From Varroa destructor (lineage: Eukaryota; Arthropoda; Arachnida; Mesostigmata; Varroidae), in contig NW_019211454.1 of NCBI RefSeq assembly GCF_002443255.2, positions 5,117,858 to 5,181,857 on the forward strand: 64,000 bases of DNA, read 5' to 3'. The first letter of the stretch is position 1. Every line of letters begins with the position of its first letter. Position numbers and translations under genes: made by a program. Below, piece after piece: positions 12,077 to 25,238 of the stretch. The notes beneath the pieces were generated by a model. It saw only the letters and a program-made list of their open reading frames with translations, was not told the DNA's origin and did not search any database.

Positions 12077-13619
12077 AATAACTAGTTAAAGCAAGAAACC
12101 CAGATACGTCTACCCAAAGCCGCTAAGGCCTTACGCAGCCGTACTTGGGTTGCTTAAACACTTGACTGAAATTAACTCAAAATAGGTTGAAGTTTTCTTC
12201 TTTGATTATGTGAAAAAAGGCAGACAGGATCAAAGTTTATTGCAACGTTTATTGATCTGTCTCAATAGGTGACAATATGTATAACTTTGTATCTACTATC
12301 TGCTGTAACACCGTATGCAACCCGTTTTAGCTTACTTCAGCGCATAGAAATATAAATATCCTTAATATTTTTCTACCATCCATATTATGTTGTAAATGAA
12401 GGTTCCATTGTAGACATAAGAAGGTTGTAGATGTATGTTTTCAGAAGATAGACGCCCTGTACATATTGGAGCCTTAGGCCGAGCAACTGTGACTCTCATT
12501 CTTTCACATGCATTAGTTCTTCAATGCCCATTTAGGGCTGCAAGCAAAAGCTGAAGGTGAAACCCACTGTATCGGGCTGGCTACCTTTGGTGGTTTATAT
12601 TTGATTATGGGGGACCATGCAGTGAGCTGATTCATTAAATTTCCATCGTGTGTACATTACTTGTATGGTATACTCCTAAATATAATCTCTTGGCGGGCAA
12701 TTACTCCTTGACTGGATTGTGCGGATATGTTTGAGACGAGAATTATCCGAGCGTAGCTTTATTGGATAGGTCATTAATGCGTGTGATGCTATCAGTTTTT
12801 GCATTGTCTCCTTAGTACAAGATTATGCATTCAGAAGGGGGATAACTATTAATTGAGTATAAATTACCTTATTAAGTTATTGTGTAACTAACTTTATTCG
12901 AAGTTACTATCTGATACAAAATTGTTTTTATCGTAAGATTTTTCTTTTGGCTGTACCGCTTTATCCAATGTTGTTTCGAAACAAATTTTCTGCAAGTGAT
13001 GATCGAAGCTCGATTATCGAGATCTGGCAATTCTGCGTTCTAATGAAAAGAAATCGATGATAATTTCGAGTATATATCCCGTTCAAATTTCACATTGGGT
13101 ACCTTGTTCAAACGCGGTGTTGCATATTTGATATAATAGTGACAACATTTCAATGGCGGCTGATGAATGCGGCTGCATCCTGAGAACTGTGCATAAACAT
13201 CGGACAAGCTCGACGCCTTGTTTACACCCATAATAATTGATAAATAAAAAACCAAATAAATAAATGTTTATTAAATAGGTTTTACGTTATGATATAGTAT
13301 CATAGATTAGTATTGTATGCGCGTTCAAAAAACGACGATCCTCTTATTTTAGTGCATCTAGATACCCATTGTTTAAGTGACCCTTTAGATGATGCAAATA
13401 AGCTGTGAATGCTAAACTTACGATGGAGCCAAAAATTCGTCGTCAATAATAGTAAATACAACAATGTATGTATAACACTAGGTTTGTTTTTCCTATTATG
13501 AGTGAAAATTATATGATAATAACATACAACCTGTGCAATATTTATTTCTGATTTTTTTGTCTGTTCCTTATTTAAATGTTAAGACCATATACTGATAAAT
13601 ATTGTTGTAAACAAAATAG
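12077..13619. other. Intergenic DNA downstream of torsin-like gene
   Basis: I see no supported gene. AATAAA clusters around 13240-13262 could serve as polyadenylation signals for a transcript from either side, but no coding region is clearly tied to them. Confidence 0.5.
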
Positions 13620-13889
13620 AAAACCGAAGGCTTTGAGGTCACAAGCATCGAGAACTGGAAAAGTTTTGAGAGCAAACTTCAGATGGCTCCCAAAAGCGGA
13701 TCTTCCCGAGCCGTTTTCTTCTATCGTGAGAGAAAGGCAAGAAAGCTGCTTCAAGAGTTACCGTAGACAAAATATGACCATATACCAAAATCGGAGACTC
13801 GGCAAAATCTTCACCAACTTCTAGCTACACAAACAGCTAACCAAAGTCCATTAAAACAGTTGATTTTGTGTCGCAACGGTAACGACTAG
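13620..13889 (+). pseudogene. Exon-like open frame interrupted by an in-frame TAG, unrecognised
   Basis: After an AG at 13618-13619 a frame runs 48 codons (includes ESKLQMAPKSGSSRAVFFYR) to a TAG at 13764-13766. It then stays open in the same frame for 40 more codons (includes KSETRQNLHQLLATQTANQS) to TAG at 13887-13889. Both halves look like biased protein sequence, but I recognise no family. It could be a decayed exon, a stop-containing exon, or chance. No initiator ATG fits, and the acceptor has a weak pyrimidine tract. Confidence 0.2.
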
Positions 13890-14328
13890 CGGCAGTACGC
13901 AAGCTGCAATGCGAATCAGTATCCCTTCTTCCTTTGAAGCGGTTCTCATAGCGCCGTTACTAGTACGTCAACGAACAAATTTACGCTAATCGTCATTCTT
14001 AGAGCCAGCGAGCTATACTCTGTGAGAAGGTTGCCCACTTACTCTGAGTTGTGTCTGCTGCTTCGATAATAAGCCAAGTCCGTGGTTATTTCAGGTTATT
14101 GCTAAAGTCATTCGCCGATCAGAAGAGCGCTTTTTATCCCAGACACCAAAGTCTGACTTGAGCAACACAGTATCTATGATATGCCAGGGCACGAAGCACA
14201 GCAACCAGCATCAACTGCCTTTTATGGGCCTGCCAACAGGCAGTTTCAGGAAGATCACATACTGCAACGGAGGTACACACATATACCGCTTAGCAGGGGA
14301 AACTAAACGAACTGGCTCACGTTTGAAC

Positions 14329-14356
14329 TTACGGATGCCACCGGAGGCATCCGTAA
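14329..14356. repeat. 11-bp hairpin, 6-base loop
   Basis: TTACGGATGCC and GGCATCCGTAA flank ACCGGA. This is a perfect stem and one of the dispersed inverted repeats. Confidence 0.9.
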
Positions 14357-14419
14357 ATTTGGGCTCATGGTAAAAACAGGTCTCTTCAAAATGCACTTCC
14401 ATAGCGATGCGTACCATTT

Positions 14420-17400
14420 AATGTGCAAGCTATAAGTAAATAAAGCTTATTATTAACGTATAGCATGCGATCCGTTTCAGGCAAAAGTAAAGAAAGCAGC
14501 AGACGGCAAACTGAGTAATAATTTAATTTTAGTACAATTATCACCCGAGCAGCGAAGAAGCTAACAGGGCAACTGAACCCACTTGTTTTCTACCATAGAC
14601 ACATTGTAATTGTACCTGCATTAAATCATTTCATTGTGACTCATTAGCTAATATTTGAATATGGTGTATTTGAAACTCTATGGCGATACACGATACAAGT
14701 AATTTGCTCCACGCACAACAAGCTATGAAAAATATTTTGTTATTTTTAGTAAGTTGTGGCTCATAACGTTACGCCTCAATGTAAAGTTGATTTATCGTAA
14801 CCTTAAAATCGTCCTTAAACAGTATCGAAAAAATTTTGCTATATCTTAACAACGTCGTCGTCTCTGCTTGTTAGTCATCTTCCTAGTTTAGTCATGTGAA
14901 TCAATGACTCTGAGAGTTTTGGTTCAATGTAACAGGCCACTTTATGGAACGCAAGTCTTCACGCGACAGAGTTATTGATTTGGTAGTATAAGTGCCTCCT
15001 TGCGAACGTAGGCAAAGCAGTGGTAGATAGAGCCATCATAGCACATAAAATAATTATTACACTCGAACACTTCATTCCACATCTTGAACATTTCCCTTGG
15101 CCGACTCTCGAGTGCTCAGGACAACTTGCAACTTCTACCTTGAAACCTCTCTGGATATTAGTACCCGGAACCTGTGAAATGCGCGCACTCAGCCTCGTAG
15201 CCACGAAGCCTGCACCGAATGTGTGTTCTTATAACGTGGTCATGTACCTCCTGTTGAAACCCCTTACCTTCTTCCGCTCTTTTTGGGCTTCGTGTACTTA
15301 AAACTCAGTGTTCATTCGCCAGTGCTTGAACGAAGTTAATTTCGAGTTGCTACGGCAGAACCATGCATGAACAACCTGTTACAAGTTTATTGAATCTTTG
15401 CTTGTGATATTAGTGAATCTATTATGATTCTTGTGCGGCACACAGGTCCTATGTTGTAAAGACACTTCATTTTGTCAAAGATAAGTCTTAGGTCCGACCT
15501 TACTTTGCTTCGAGCTCATTATTACCAGAAGGTTAGTTAAAAAACGGTACCATAAATAGGCCTCGGAAAGGTGCGCACCTCGAATGATCGAATTTGACTA
15601 TCCGCCTTTACACGGGCCAAGAATATCGTTGCGCGCTTAAAAATCGATTAGGCAACTGATGGTCAACGTACGTAGCCTCGTCTCCGGGAGAATCTGTTTT
15701 GAATAAAATAATACAGGCGAAATGGCCGACAGCAGATTATCCGCAGTAAACTGATATATCAAGGCTATATTTGAGCGACAAATAAGCACCACGAAATCGT
15801 GGTCAGAAACGTTACACACTCGGATCCTTTACTTATAACGTTACATGGAGTAGAGTGATCAACGGGTTGTGATCTACACAAAGCCGAAGCTGGCAGTTGT
15901 CGTCAAAAACGGTCAGGTGACCCGTTGTAAAAACCGCAATCATTTAACGCAGGTTTGGGCCAAAAAACTTCGAAATTAGTTTCGCCTGGTATAGCTGGCC
16001 CTGAGCTCTGCCTACTAGTATCTTCTAAACTGGCATACTTATATATTAAAGAGGACAACCCCCGCTTGCTACACAATCGCGTTAACGGTGCAAGCCCTTA
16101 AATAAGCTATTGGATAATGGTACATAGACAGCGCCTAATACTATGGCTATCTAGTGTGACAGAGGGCGAAAACTGATTTATTGCTAAACGTGCCTTCTGT
16201 GGTCGTTCATAAAGCCCCTGGCTTCTCTACATCGGCGATTACAACTCAAGGGTATCCATGAAAGGTATGATGTCGATCACAAAGGACTGCGTTGAAGGCA
16301 CATTGCTAGAGGCTGTTGCAAAAATATTAACGGCTTTTATAGCTATTACGGCTTTTACGGAAGTCGTATGTGTCATGTAATATGGGTCCCGTTGGTGGCG
16401 GCGTTGGTAAAGCTGAGCTTGACAGTAGTAGATATGCTAAAATCAATGAAATATCTTTATTCAGACCTAATACAAAGCGTCATAAAGGTGAATAAAAGTT
16501 TTGCAAATACGTTTGAAAACACTATCATAATTAAAGTACAAATGTTGCTTAGGCCCATAGATAAATGTATGTTATAGGTAGGGAAGATGCGTCACAGAAC
16601 AGAAACGGTCCTAAGACAGTTGCGTCATTTCAGAAACCCCGTTGTAAAAAGTACTCTTCGTAGCGGCCGATTAATTACGAAAAAGGTTGGTGAAGTTTTA
16701 ACAAAGGTTGAACAAGGCCAGTGGGTGAGGAGCCATGACATCGCTAGGGAGCAGTTTTAAATCGCTGAAAAGAAGCTAGCTATAACAAGTAGCTCGATCT
16801 TTGGGCGCCACACCAATTGACACAAAAAAGATATTTGATGGTATTACCATCCGCAAAACCGAAACGATACCCGATTGACCCATTTTTATAGCGGTTGACC
16901 ACGGATGATGTTGGTTACATACGACAATTCTGACGCCTGACAAAACGATTGATTCGGACCTTTACTCTCACCAGTTAGCAAAAATCCAATAAACCATTAG
17001 CCAGACCATATCCATCTTTAGCTACCCAATAAGAATAACAATTAAGAACACATAGATAAGAAAGTGTGAATGCAATCCCCATGTAATCCGAACCATTAGA
17101 TTTCCAGAACCTCCTTAATCGTGTTAATTTAATGTTAATACAAGTATTTCTACACATTATACATATCGAGCAGATATCGCTATTGTAGCATATACGATAG
17201 TTTCATGTTGTCAAAAAACCTGCCCGTAGAGTCGCAAATCCGACGCAGTAGTCCGTAAGAGAGCAATATACCCTAGCTCGAAAAGCAAGCATTGGTAGGA
17301 AACTACCAATGTGTTTCTCCAGGAGTTCGCAAAAAGGATTTGATGTAATAAAAGATATCTCTTTCGCCAATAACTGGCCGGATTTTTTCACCACAAGTTA

Positions 17401-19555
17401 CAAGGCTAATCGACGACGCCATCATTCCAAGCTGCTACTGGACTTATCAATTGTATTGTCTAAAAGTCTCAGTTTATCCAAAATGTTCAATAAATTTAGC
17501 AATATCTAGAAGTATAGTGGGAATCGTCGTTGCACTTACTTCACTGTCCTGAAATGAATGTATTTAACCTGAAGTCTCCGATTCACTTCTGGCTTTATAT
17601 ACCGTATGTTTTAATACAACTATCTATGCTTCATTGGGTTTGCAGACTAAAATGTAATCTGCAAGCTGGTTAAGGCCATACACCGGTAGTAAACATCGCT
17701 TATTCGGCTGACATGATCGGCCGTTGCCTGCTTTATGTACACGAAGGTTCGCTAGTGTCAGACACATATCGTTGTTAAAATAGAAATACAGTACCATTTG
17801 AAGCTTTTGTTTTATTGAGTAGGATATTTCCACGGGAGTACACTGGAAATAGGCGCAGTGTGACCAGGTTCGGGTCTCTGGCTTGTTTCGACGAATATAT
17901 TATAAACCTCTCTTAGCGATGCCATGTCTCTATTAAACAGAAGCAGAAGCCAGTCTGCTTTGTATCACACATGGTAAGCTATGCTGATCGTTCTGAACAT
18001 GCCACATCTGGACCCAAAAGTAAGCAGGGTTTCAGAATAAGCCGGCACCCTCGGTCAAATTCGCTTGACAAATGACACAATATGGTTCTGTGAGGTGTAT
18101 GATTGAAACATGTCCGCGCAATAACAAACATACATAATATTATTGTTTCATTGAGCTTTTTGAATTTCATATTGAATCCTAATCTGCGTAACTCAAAAAA
18201 AAACGGACCTGAATCGTCATTTTACAGTGTTTATGCAAATGTACATCTGCTATTCAACGAGATACCCTGAGATTGCGTCAAGGATCGAAGTTTGCAGGGT
18301 CGACCTGAATGGAAGCTGTCTGTCTACACACTGATGGATTGATCAAATAAGTTGATTTTACCATCGCTGAAAAAACGAATCTCTTCCAACAGACGTCCAA
18401 GCCGTCGAAAGCGTAGAGCCAATGGACGTGTGCAATGATTGCTATATTGGGTCAGTTTTTTGTATTTTCGATTTTGTACTCAGGCCATCAGGGACTACTT
18501 CAGACGGCCGAATTCAATTTCGATTGTGTTCTGTCAAGTACAAGCAACACAGTCGTCGCCAATCTTCATTCAGCCTCTTCTGCTTTCTCTTCCAATAGAA
18601 TTACTCAAGTTACGATCGTATTTGCGATAATTTTTGTAAAACAGGACCATTAGGTTTTAGCTGTCAGAGTGAATGTAACACTGAATATTATATTTGTATC
18701 ATTCAGTAGTCTAGTACGAGGGGGTAGAGGTAAATATTGAAGCATAGTGACCGCTGGTAAAGCTGTGTTGTACTGCTTTCTCCACACAAATACTCTGCTT
18801 TGAATATGAAATTTCCTGGATCCGCCCTTTACATCATGGTGTCCTCCTATTAAATCCAAGTCTGCCTAACGAAGACACCCGAAATCGTCACGGCAGATTT
18901 TGAAATAGTAGATTTTATATATATGTAAGCTCGCCTTTATATATATAGTATAATCTAAATAAGGAAGTGGCCGAAATTCTCCCCCTAAAACAGATTATAC
19001 ACGATTGGATAAATGACTTAATAGAGTATTAAGAATTGAAAGGCAAAGGATTCAACAAATGCGCCTGTATCATTGCCGCGCTACCCATTCTTGCGGCGCC
19101 AATCTGGTGAACGTCCCTCCATTTTTGCTGCGTCTTTTACACATGATACATTAGGGCAGATTTTCCATCACGTGCGATTCAATTAGTGCAAGTTATGACC
19201 TTCTAGGTTATTACACTAAGAGTAATAATTCTTTCTGAGGTCTGAGGCCGGTTTGCGAGTACAAAACCAAATGCCATTGATATTACTGCTTCTGAATGCG
19301 ACAGCTGCTCGGCAACGGATAACGTCGGACCACGTCACGTTCGTTGTTAACTTATACCATCATTACCACAACGCCATAAAGATTTTCGCGATCGAGAGTT
19401 ACAACTGCAGAATGCGCATTCATTACTATATATATAGATTTCTCACTGTCGTATTATGTGACTAAACTGGCATATAGGGAATATCATTTTTATCTGGGCA
19501 GTTATGCAAAACAAGTTGGTCGGTCACGTTTTTTCGATCCCGTTGTGGGCTAAAG
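14420..19555. other. AT-rich intergenic DNA, no supported gene
   Basis: About 5 kb with scattered open frames under 100 codons and no recognisable domain. It contains the 9-bp hairpin at 17290-17311 (CATTGGTAG, GAAA, CTACCAATG). It ends at the core promoter of the secreted-peptide gene. Confidence 0.55.
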
Positions 19556-19563
19556 TATAAAAG
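19556..19563 (+). promoter_or_regulatory. TATA box of the secreted-peptide gene
   Basis: TATAAAAG lies 88 bases before the start codon. About 25-30 bases downstream, TTGCATTACC (19578-19587) could serve as the initiator. Spacing and order are those of an arthropod TATA promoter. Confidence 0.5.
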
Positions 19564-19643
19564 TCTCCGCAAGCATTTGCATTACCATGTGAAACACCCG
19601 ATCGCTGCCGCCATTTTACTCGTGGCTTTTCCTCAAGTTGAGC

Positions 19644-20729
19644 ATGATGCTTGCCGCCATATTGATCCATAGTTGTTTGTTGATACTAGCTACCTGCCAA
19701 GCACAGATAGCTCCGATCGTTCTGACCGGTAAGTACAGAACAATAGAGTGATGTGATATAGTAGGAGAAAAGACACGCGTGACGCACGTGTGATGAGTTT
19801 TTTTGTCGAACGAAGCTTCAATTCGTCACAGTTTTACTTCTAAACCAAACGAGTCGTCTTATGTTGTACAGAGGTAGGATTATCCTAAACCTTTACATAT
19901 GGAGATTTTTTCCAGATTTATGCGTACTTCCACACACTGCCAGTAAGTGTTACCTTAGAGATTTGGGCCCCCTTAAGAGCCCCATACAACATGAAACAGG
20001 ATGCCTAGGTCATCTCATGAACTCTTATTTGCTCCCAGATACTAAAGTGATGTTCATGATCATTACTATTACGATTATTATCATTGTGGAATTATGCGTG
20101 CAGTACCTTAACATAAAATTATAAGAGTTGGTGAAGTAATTAATTTTTAAATTAAATATACGACAACACGTTGCTATTTAAAGGTCCTTCTAGCACTTCT
20201 TCTACTCAAGGCATATGGCTTACTTAGACAAAACTGTTACGTACAGAGTTCAGCCGAACGCTTTGAGCCGGTGATTCGCCCCCTGATTTGAGTGTTGTTT
20301 TAAATATCTCTTTATTCATCACAATACTGGGCTGACTTAAACTATATAGAATATCGCTTACAAAGTACGAATGTAGCCCAGAGCTAAACATGTGCACCCT
20401 AGCCTTCCGTCTTCGCCCCCTCAATTGAAAGCAGAGCAGAATTTGTATAACAACACTTACTTTCTTGTTAGTAACCTATTTCTCACCTGTCAATACGATC
20501 CGATAGACTTCACCCACATCTATGTGTAGACCCATAATACTGATCCAAATGTGTAACTGCATGGCCACCTCTTATATGCCTACTGATTTCAGAAGGAACC
20601 CAACCACAGCGGAACGTTGCTCCCTTTCAACCAATGTCATTAGATCCATTCACTACTCTAATGATGGCTCCTGCAAACATGGCGCAAGCCCTCGCGCGCT
20701 TACTGCAGGGAGGCGTCACTGGACGCTAA
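19644..20729 (+). CDS. Small secreted peptide precursor, two exons, unrecognised family
   Basis: Exon 1 is 19644-19728 and begins ATGATG. It encodes a clear signal peptide (MMLAAILIHSCLLILATCQA, then QIAPIVLT) and ends in G|GTAAGT, phase 1. Exon 2 is 20593-20729, follows CTGATTTCAG, and opens in the matching phase. It encodes residues including NVAPFQPMSLDPFTTLMMAP and ending LARLLQGGVTGR before TAA. The intron is 864 bases and the precursor 73 residues, with a mature part of about 53 residues, no cysteines and probable N-terminal Gln. The carboxyl Gly-Arg could permit trimming and amidation, which is inference. A TATA box precedes it. It could be a neuropeptide, an antimicrobial or salivary peptide, or a cuticle-associated peptide; I recognise no homologue. 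The splice and signal evidence is good, but transcription is unproven. Confidence 0.5.
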
Positions 20730-21694
20730 TGCATTCATTTGCTATCATTCATCACCACGACCAGGAGGATGTATCCAACTTCGTAAAATATTCAGCGATG
20801 GCGCCAACGGGAACGCGTTAAGACATGCGCTCTACTAGTTCACGGTCATTTTATCTATTATATATCATGAGCGTCGTTCTACGTAATACGTAAGAAGTCA
20901 TGCAGTATGCAAATGCGCGTAGATTTATAGGTCACGTAAAAGATATATCGGTTTGCCTAGCAGGGCTAAAGTGGTATGTCCTATAAGATCCTTACGTGTA
21001 GCAACATTCTGTATGGTACGTCCAGAGAGCTGCATGTTCAAAAACTAGCATCCCCATCGTTATCGTACCTCAAATAACTTCCCCACACTTATGTATTTGA
21101 TCTATTTAAATGTGATATATTACGATTTAACTACAACAAGAATAAATCGTAACATAGGGCTTAAATCGGACTGTTGATTTCACTTAGCCGTTCTCTTTTA
21201 ATAGCAATAAGAGGGAACGACGATTTTGATTTTATAGTTTTGAGTCTAGTGCTACCTTTCTTATTCTGTTTTCTCCTTCCAGGTTCATTTCCGCATTGTC
21301 GCTTGTATGGTAAATGTGATAGCAAATCACTGAAAATATATCATAAAAATAGTCGTGTATTTGGGTATTTGTATGTTTCGGAAAATACAACGGTTCTATA
21401 TTTTCTGAATGTTTCTGCATTCGGATGCAATGAAAAATTAATTAATAAATAAAAAATGTATTTGTATTCAAACTAAGTGCGGGGGCATTCGGCCTGACTT
21501 TAGGCAGATTTTCCTGTTATAGACGCATCGGTTTACGTTTAGGTCTTTCTGAGAGCCTTCATGTGTCTTGTGGGGACACACAGGGTTACAAGTGGGTATC
21601 TCTAACTATCAATCTACTCTTGATACTGAGCCCACTCAATGTCCGTACCTCAATGAGGGCAGGTTGAATTGAGGGGATCCCAGTAACGGGGGGC

Positions 21695-22017
21695 TTAGGG
21701 ATCGTAGCCGCTGTCTGAGATGATCGAGGTGCGCTTCCTCAACCGGAAGTCCATTGTCGCTCCCATGGGCGTGCCTGTCCCCTTCAGGCGCTTTCGTATC
21801 GCTTCACGGAGAGAGTATTTCCCCATCTAGTCCATATTCAGTGTCCAGACTCTCATTCATTGGAGTCCTCGTTCTCCTCGGAGTCCGCGCTTCAAACTCG
21901 ATCTTTATCCTCCTCTTCTTCAAGATGAGCTGGATCAGGTCCTCGTCTTCCTGACATTCGTCCCGTTTCGCCCCGCATTCGTTCCTCACATAAAAGTTGT
22001 CCGTGTTCTTAACCATC
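21695..22017 (-). CDS. Probable terminal coding exon with a frame break, unrecognised gene
   Basis: On the minus strand, CTTCTAAC (branch-like) and TCATCATCAG precede an exon opening at 22017. The frame encodes charged sequence (KRDECQEDEDLIQLILKKRR, then TPRRTRTPMNESLDTEYGLD). At about 21824 (ATGGGGAAA) the GC-rich, codon-biased reading moves to another frame. That frame continues KYSLREAIRKRLKGTGTPMG and ends KRTSIISDSGYDP at TAA 21695-21697. The first frame instead stops at 21804. A possible upstream exon ends at 22077 with G|GTATGT, leaving a 59-base intron of compatible phase. I do not recognise the family. The break could be a one-base indel in a homopolymer, a programmed shift, or a pseudogene lesion. 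Confidence 0.35.
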
Positions 22018-22127
22018 CTGATGATGAGAACGATACCAAGTTAGAAGTAGATGCGACGCATAGGATGAGCACATACCATACGATGAACCATCTACACTCC
22101 GCCAAAGTGGACCCGTTTCGGCCACAA

Positions 22128-22184
22128 TGTATGTACAATGTACAGAAGCATGTAAGAAACATGCTGCTGTACATTGTACATACA
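22128..22184. repeat. Long composite hairpin within a candidate exon
   Basis: TGTATGTACAATGTACAG at 22128-22145 is exactly reversed at 22167-22184. An inner AGCATGT/ACATGCT stem surrounds a short AAGAAA loop. It sits just upstream (minus sense) of the 59-base candidate intron at 22018-22076. Confidence 0.95.
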
Positions 22185-22299
22185 ACACTGAAGCCGGTTG
22201 CTGTGGGGACTGAGGTCGCTGCACCACTAACTTCGTATTCGTTAACAACCGACGCCAGTACACAGGAGCATTACTGCGGAGACGTCTAGCGCTACGCGA

Positions 22300-25238
22300 G
22301 TCCGATTTTGCCCTAGACGCTCGATTTCGCGCATGCCCTCTGTCATGAAATAACAGCCCGTGTCAAATGCAATCGGAAGCGCGTAAACCTTATGTAGAGA
22401 TGACGGCCACTGTCGTCATAGTGATCAGTCCTATCTATAGGCGCCTGGACAATGTGAGGAAGAAGCTAGAAAGACTTTGAGCTGTGGAAGTAGCTCGTTC
22501 AGCGGCTCTTCGATGACCAGCATGAACTAGTACGGCTGGCAAAAGACGCGTGCGTCTTAAGCTACATGCACCAAAATGGATTTATATAGAAACCATTAGG
22601 AAATCTAAGTCGAATATATCATCCCTGATTAATTAACTGTAACAGAAATTAACTTAGACTTCAGTGATTAAGGTCTGTTGAGGGTAACTTTTCGGCTCTC
22701 GCACAAGAAACAAATACAATTTATTAGTCATGGCACATGGCAGCGAAAGTTAATTGTCGAATCGAATAACTGCAAGAACCGCTCAAGCAATGAATCTAGT
22801 TAATCAGCTATAATGTAATAGCGCCATTTGGTAGCTCTAAAAAAATATACATTTCCCTTCCAATAACCAGACCAAGCGATGAACGGATCTGTGACTTCAA
22901 TGCCGTCACCCATCGCGTTCCACCTCCCATACCATGCTAGCTTTATAGGACGAAAGTCAATTGTTATTAAATATTTTCATTACGAGTTTGAACAGCACAG
23001 TTCCCTCCGAAGCAGCCGGACCGCCAAAGCGGATGCCATCCAGCTGACTTAGTGCTGGCTACCTAACTCACGAAAGGCTCGATTTTAATCCACTTGGTTC
23101 GAACGAATCTCCTGCCGAGGCCACACGTGTCTCAACGATGCATTATTATAGCCAGCAGGCCATAGGCACATATCGACTATAAGACGTGTATGTATGCATA
23201 GCGGTCCATATATCAACAACACAAAGCGAACTGCACGACGGCCAATGAATATGCATGAACACTTAGACAGCTGCTACTGCTAAGAAATTATTTGACAGCC
23301 TTGATGGAAGATGGATATTATATGCCAGGGGGAGCTGACGAAACGGAGACAAAACAAGATCGACAAAGTAAATTCGCTGGGCCCTGACAAGCATTTATGT
23401 TTTTTCCACTTTAAACCCATACGCAGATGCTGCTGGTGGGCTGGTGACGGAGTGACCCATTTGGATGAGAGCTGGTTTATTTTTTTTACCTATACACTAT
23501 AATGAGGCTTTTGTTGTTTTTTTTCTTCTTCATTAACAGAGGTCATATTTCGTTGAGTCGTTTGATTACATTCAATGTTTAGGCAGGAAAGCTAGAACGT
23601 TCTAGCGTTTCAAACATCGATGTGATATTGTTCAATTACATTTAATGGCTCTAATCGCGTTCTGTGCATCTTGTCACTTTCCCGGGTAAGCACTGTAGGA
23701 TCAACCCAGAAAGACTAGTCGACACGACGTTCTATGGATAAGAATGTCATCTCTTCAAGCTACTTCGGAGTCTAAAAAAGATGTCTTATTTCTGTCAGCT
23801 TGAGAGCTTAGCAATGTCGTGAGAATCCAAGCTGTGAGATGTACCGCGAAGACGTCGTACGAAGCGCTCGGGGAATAAATGGGTTCTGGTGCCCCTATGT
23901 TAGTGGGCTCTGTGACGTCCGCCACGATAGTCACCTGATCAGGCGTCCATTTGCCTTTGATTTTCAGTGCTCAACAAATGGAAGACCGATACGTTAAGCG
24001 GCGTGAATTTTGTTTTTCAGCATATTTCCCGCGGTTTGCAAGTGTCGAAGTGGCTGGAAGAATCTAAGTGTGGTCGAAACTTAATTTGAAAATCTATATA
24101 TAAAGGACAGAACGACCCGCTGGTTGTTCAAGGCCACATGGTCGACTATTATGAAAACATCGTTTCTTGAATCCCCAACGCTCGTGAAACGTTTTACAAG
24201 CCAAAATGGCCTTCGAGGGTCGCGACAACCTTTTTTTGGGTGAGCTCACCATCGCCGCAATGTATGTATGTGCCGTAGTGCCATACAATTGAAAGCTGTG
24301 GATTACGTAAGGCACTGTTTCATTACTATGTATCGTCACAACATTTCTATGTGCGATAGCAGAACTACGTGTTTTATAAATTGCTCCTGTACAGGTTCGA
24401 TATTTCATATATTTGTTAGATTTCATTTTGATACGAGAAAACGTTGAGCGCTATTGACGATTGGAGCTTATTTATCGGAGTAAACATAATAGGTCGATTA
24501 TTCGCGTAACGTCTTCGTTATTACGTCACTTCGAAAGCACGTCAAAACAGTATAGTCCTAGAGGGAGAAAACCGACATGCATATATTAAAGAAGGCGGCA
24601 AAACTGCAACCAGAGGTAAATAGAGACGAGAGATTGCTGGTTGGATTATACAGAACTAATAAAAAAAATGTTTTACGCTGTTTATCCTGTACAGCCATTG
24701 GACATTGCCTTGGACTCAACTTAATTCGACCAATTTTATTTAGCAAACAGCCATTGAAATGGTACTTGAAGCAAACAGTGACGAGCTGACATCTCATGAC
24801 GAAAAAAATGCCAAATTTCATTGCTAGGTGTTCTCGATCCTCATTCAAGTCTTTATGCTACAGTTATTAAAAAATTGTGTATAATTCCTTATGGCCCCGT
24901 GCCAATATTAACTTTCCTTGATTAGAATCATTTACGTGTTAGCTTTAAATAATTATAAACCAACTCAGCTATACATTTAAGTTACGTATAATGCCTAATT
25001 TATTATAATTATTAAGGTAGCTATACCAGTCTTAGTCATCATATGTTATCCGTCTTAATGTTGTATTAACTTCGAATTTTCGAATAACTTTTATTGTTTT
25101 CCTTAACAATGCCCGCCCTTCCTAAATCCCCTGGGCCAGGCTTGGATCACGTGCTCGTGCATACTACACAAATATCATCTTTATACATAAAAGACGGTGA
25201 GGGACTACTAAGAGAGGAACGGGGGCATATATAGTATG
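22300..25238. other. Intergenic or intronic DNA, no supported gene
   Basis: I see no conserved coding sequence. Open frames near 23311 and 24094-24426 are not recognisable. A perfect 16-base palindrome (GCTAGAACGTTCTAGC) lies at 23591-23606. Confidence 0.5.
23591..23606. repeat. Perfect 16-base palindrome
   Basis: GCTAGAACGTTCTAGC equals its reverse complement, with 8-base arms and no loop. Confidence 0.9.

Noticed and set aside
24094..24426. Minus-strand ATG frame of 110 codons
   Set aside because: It is within the range expected by chance for 64 kb of this composition. No domain, splice or promoter support was found.
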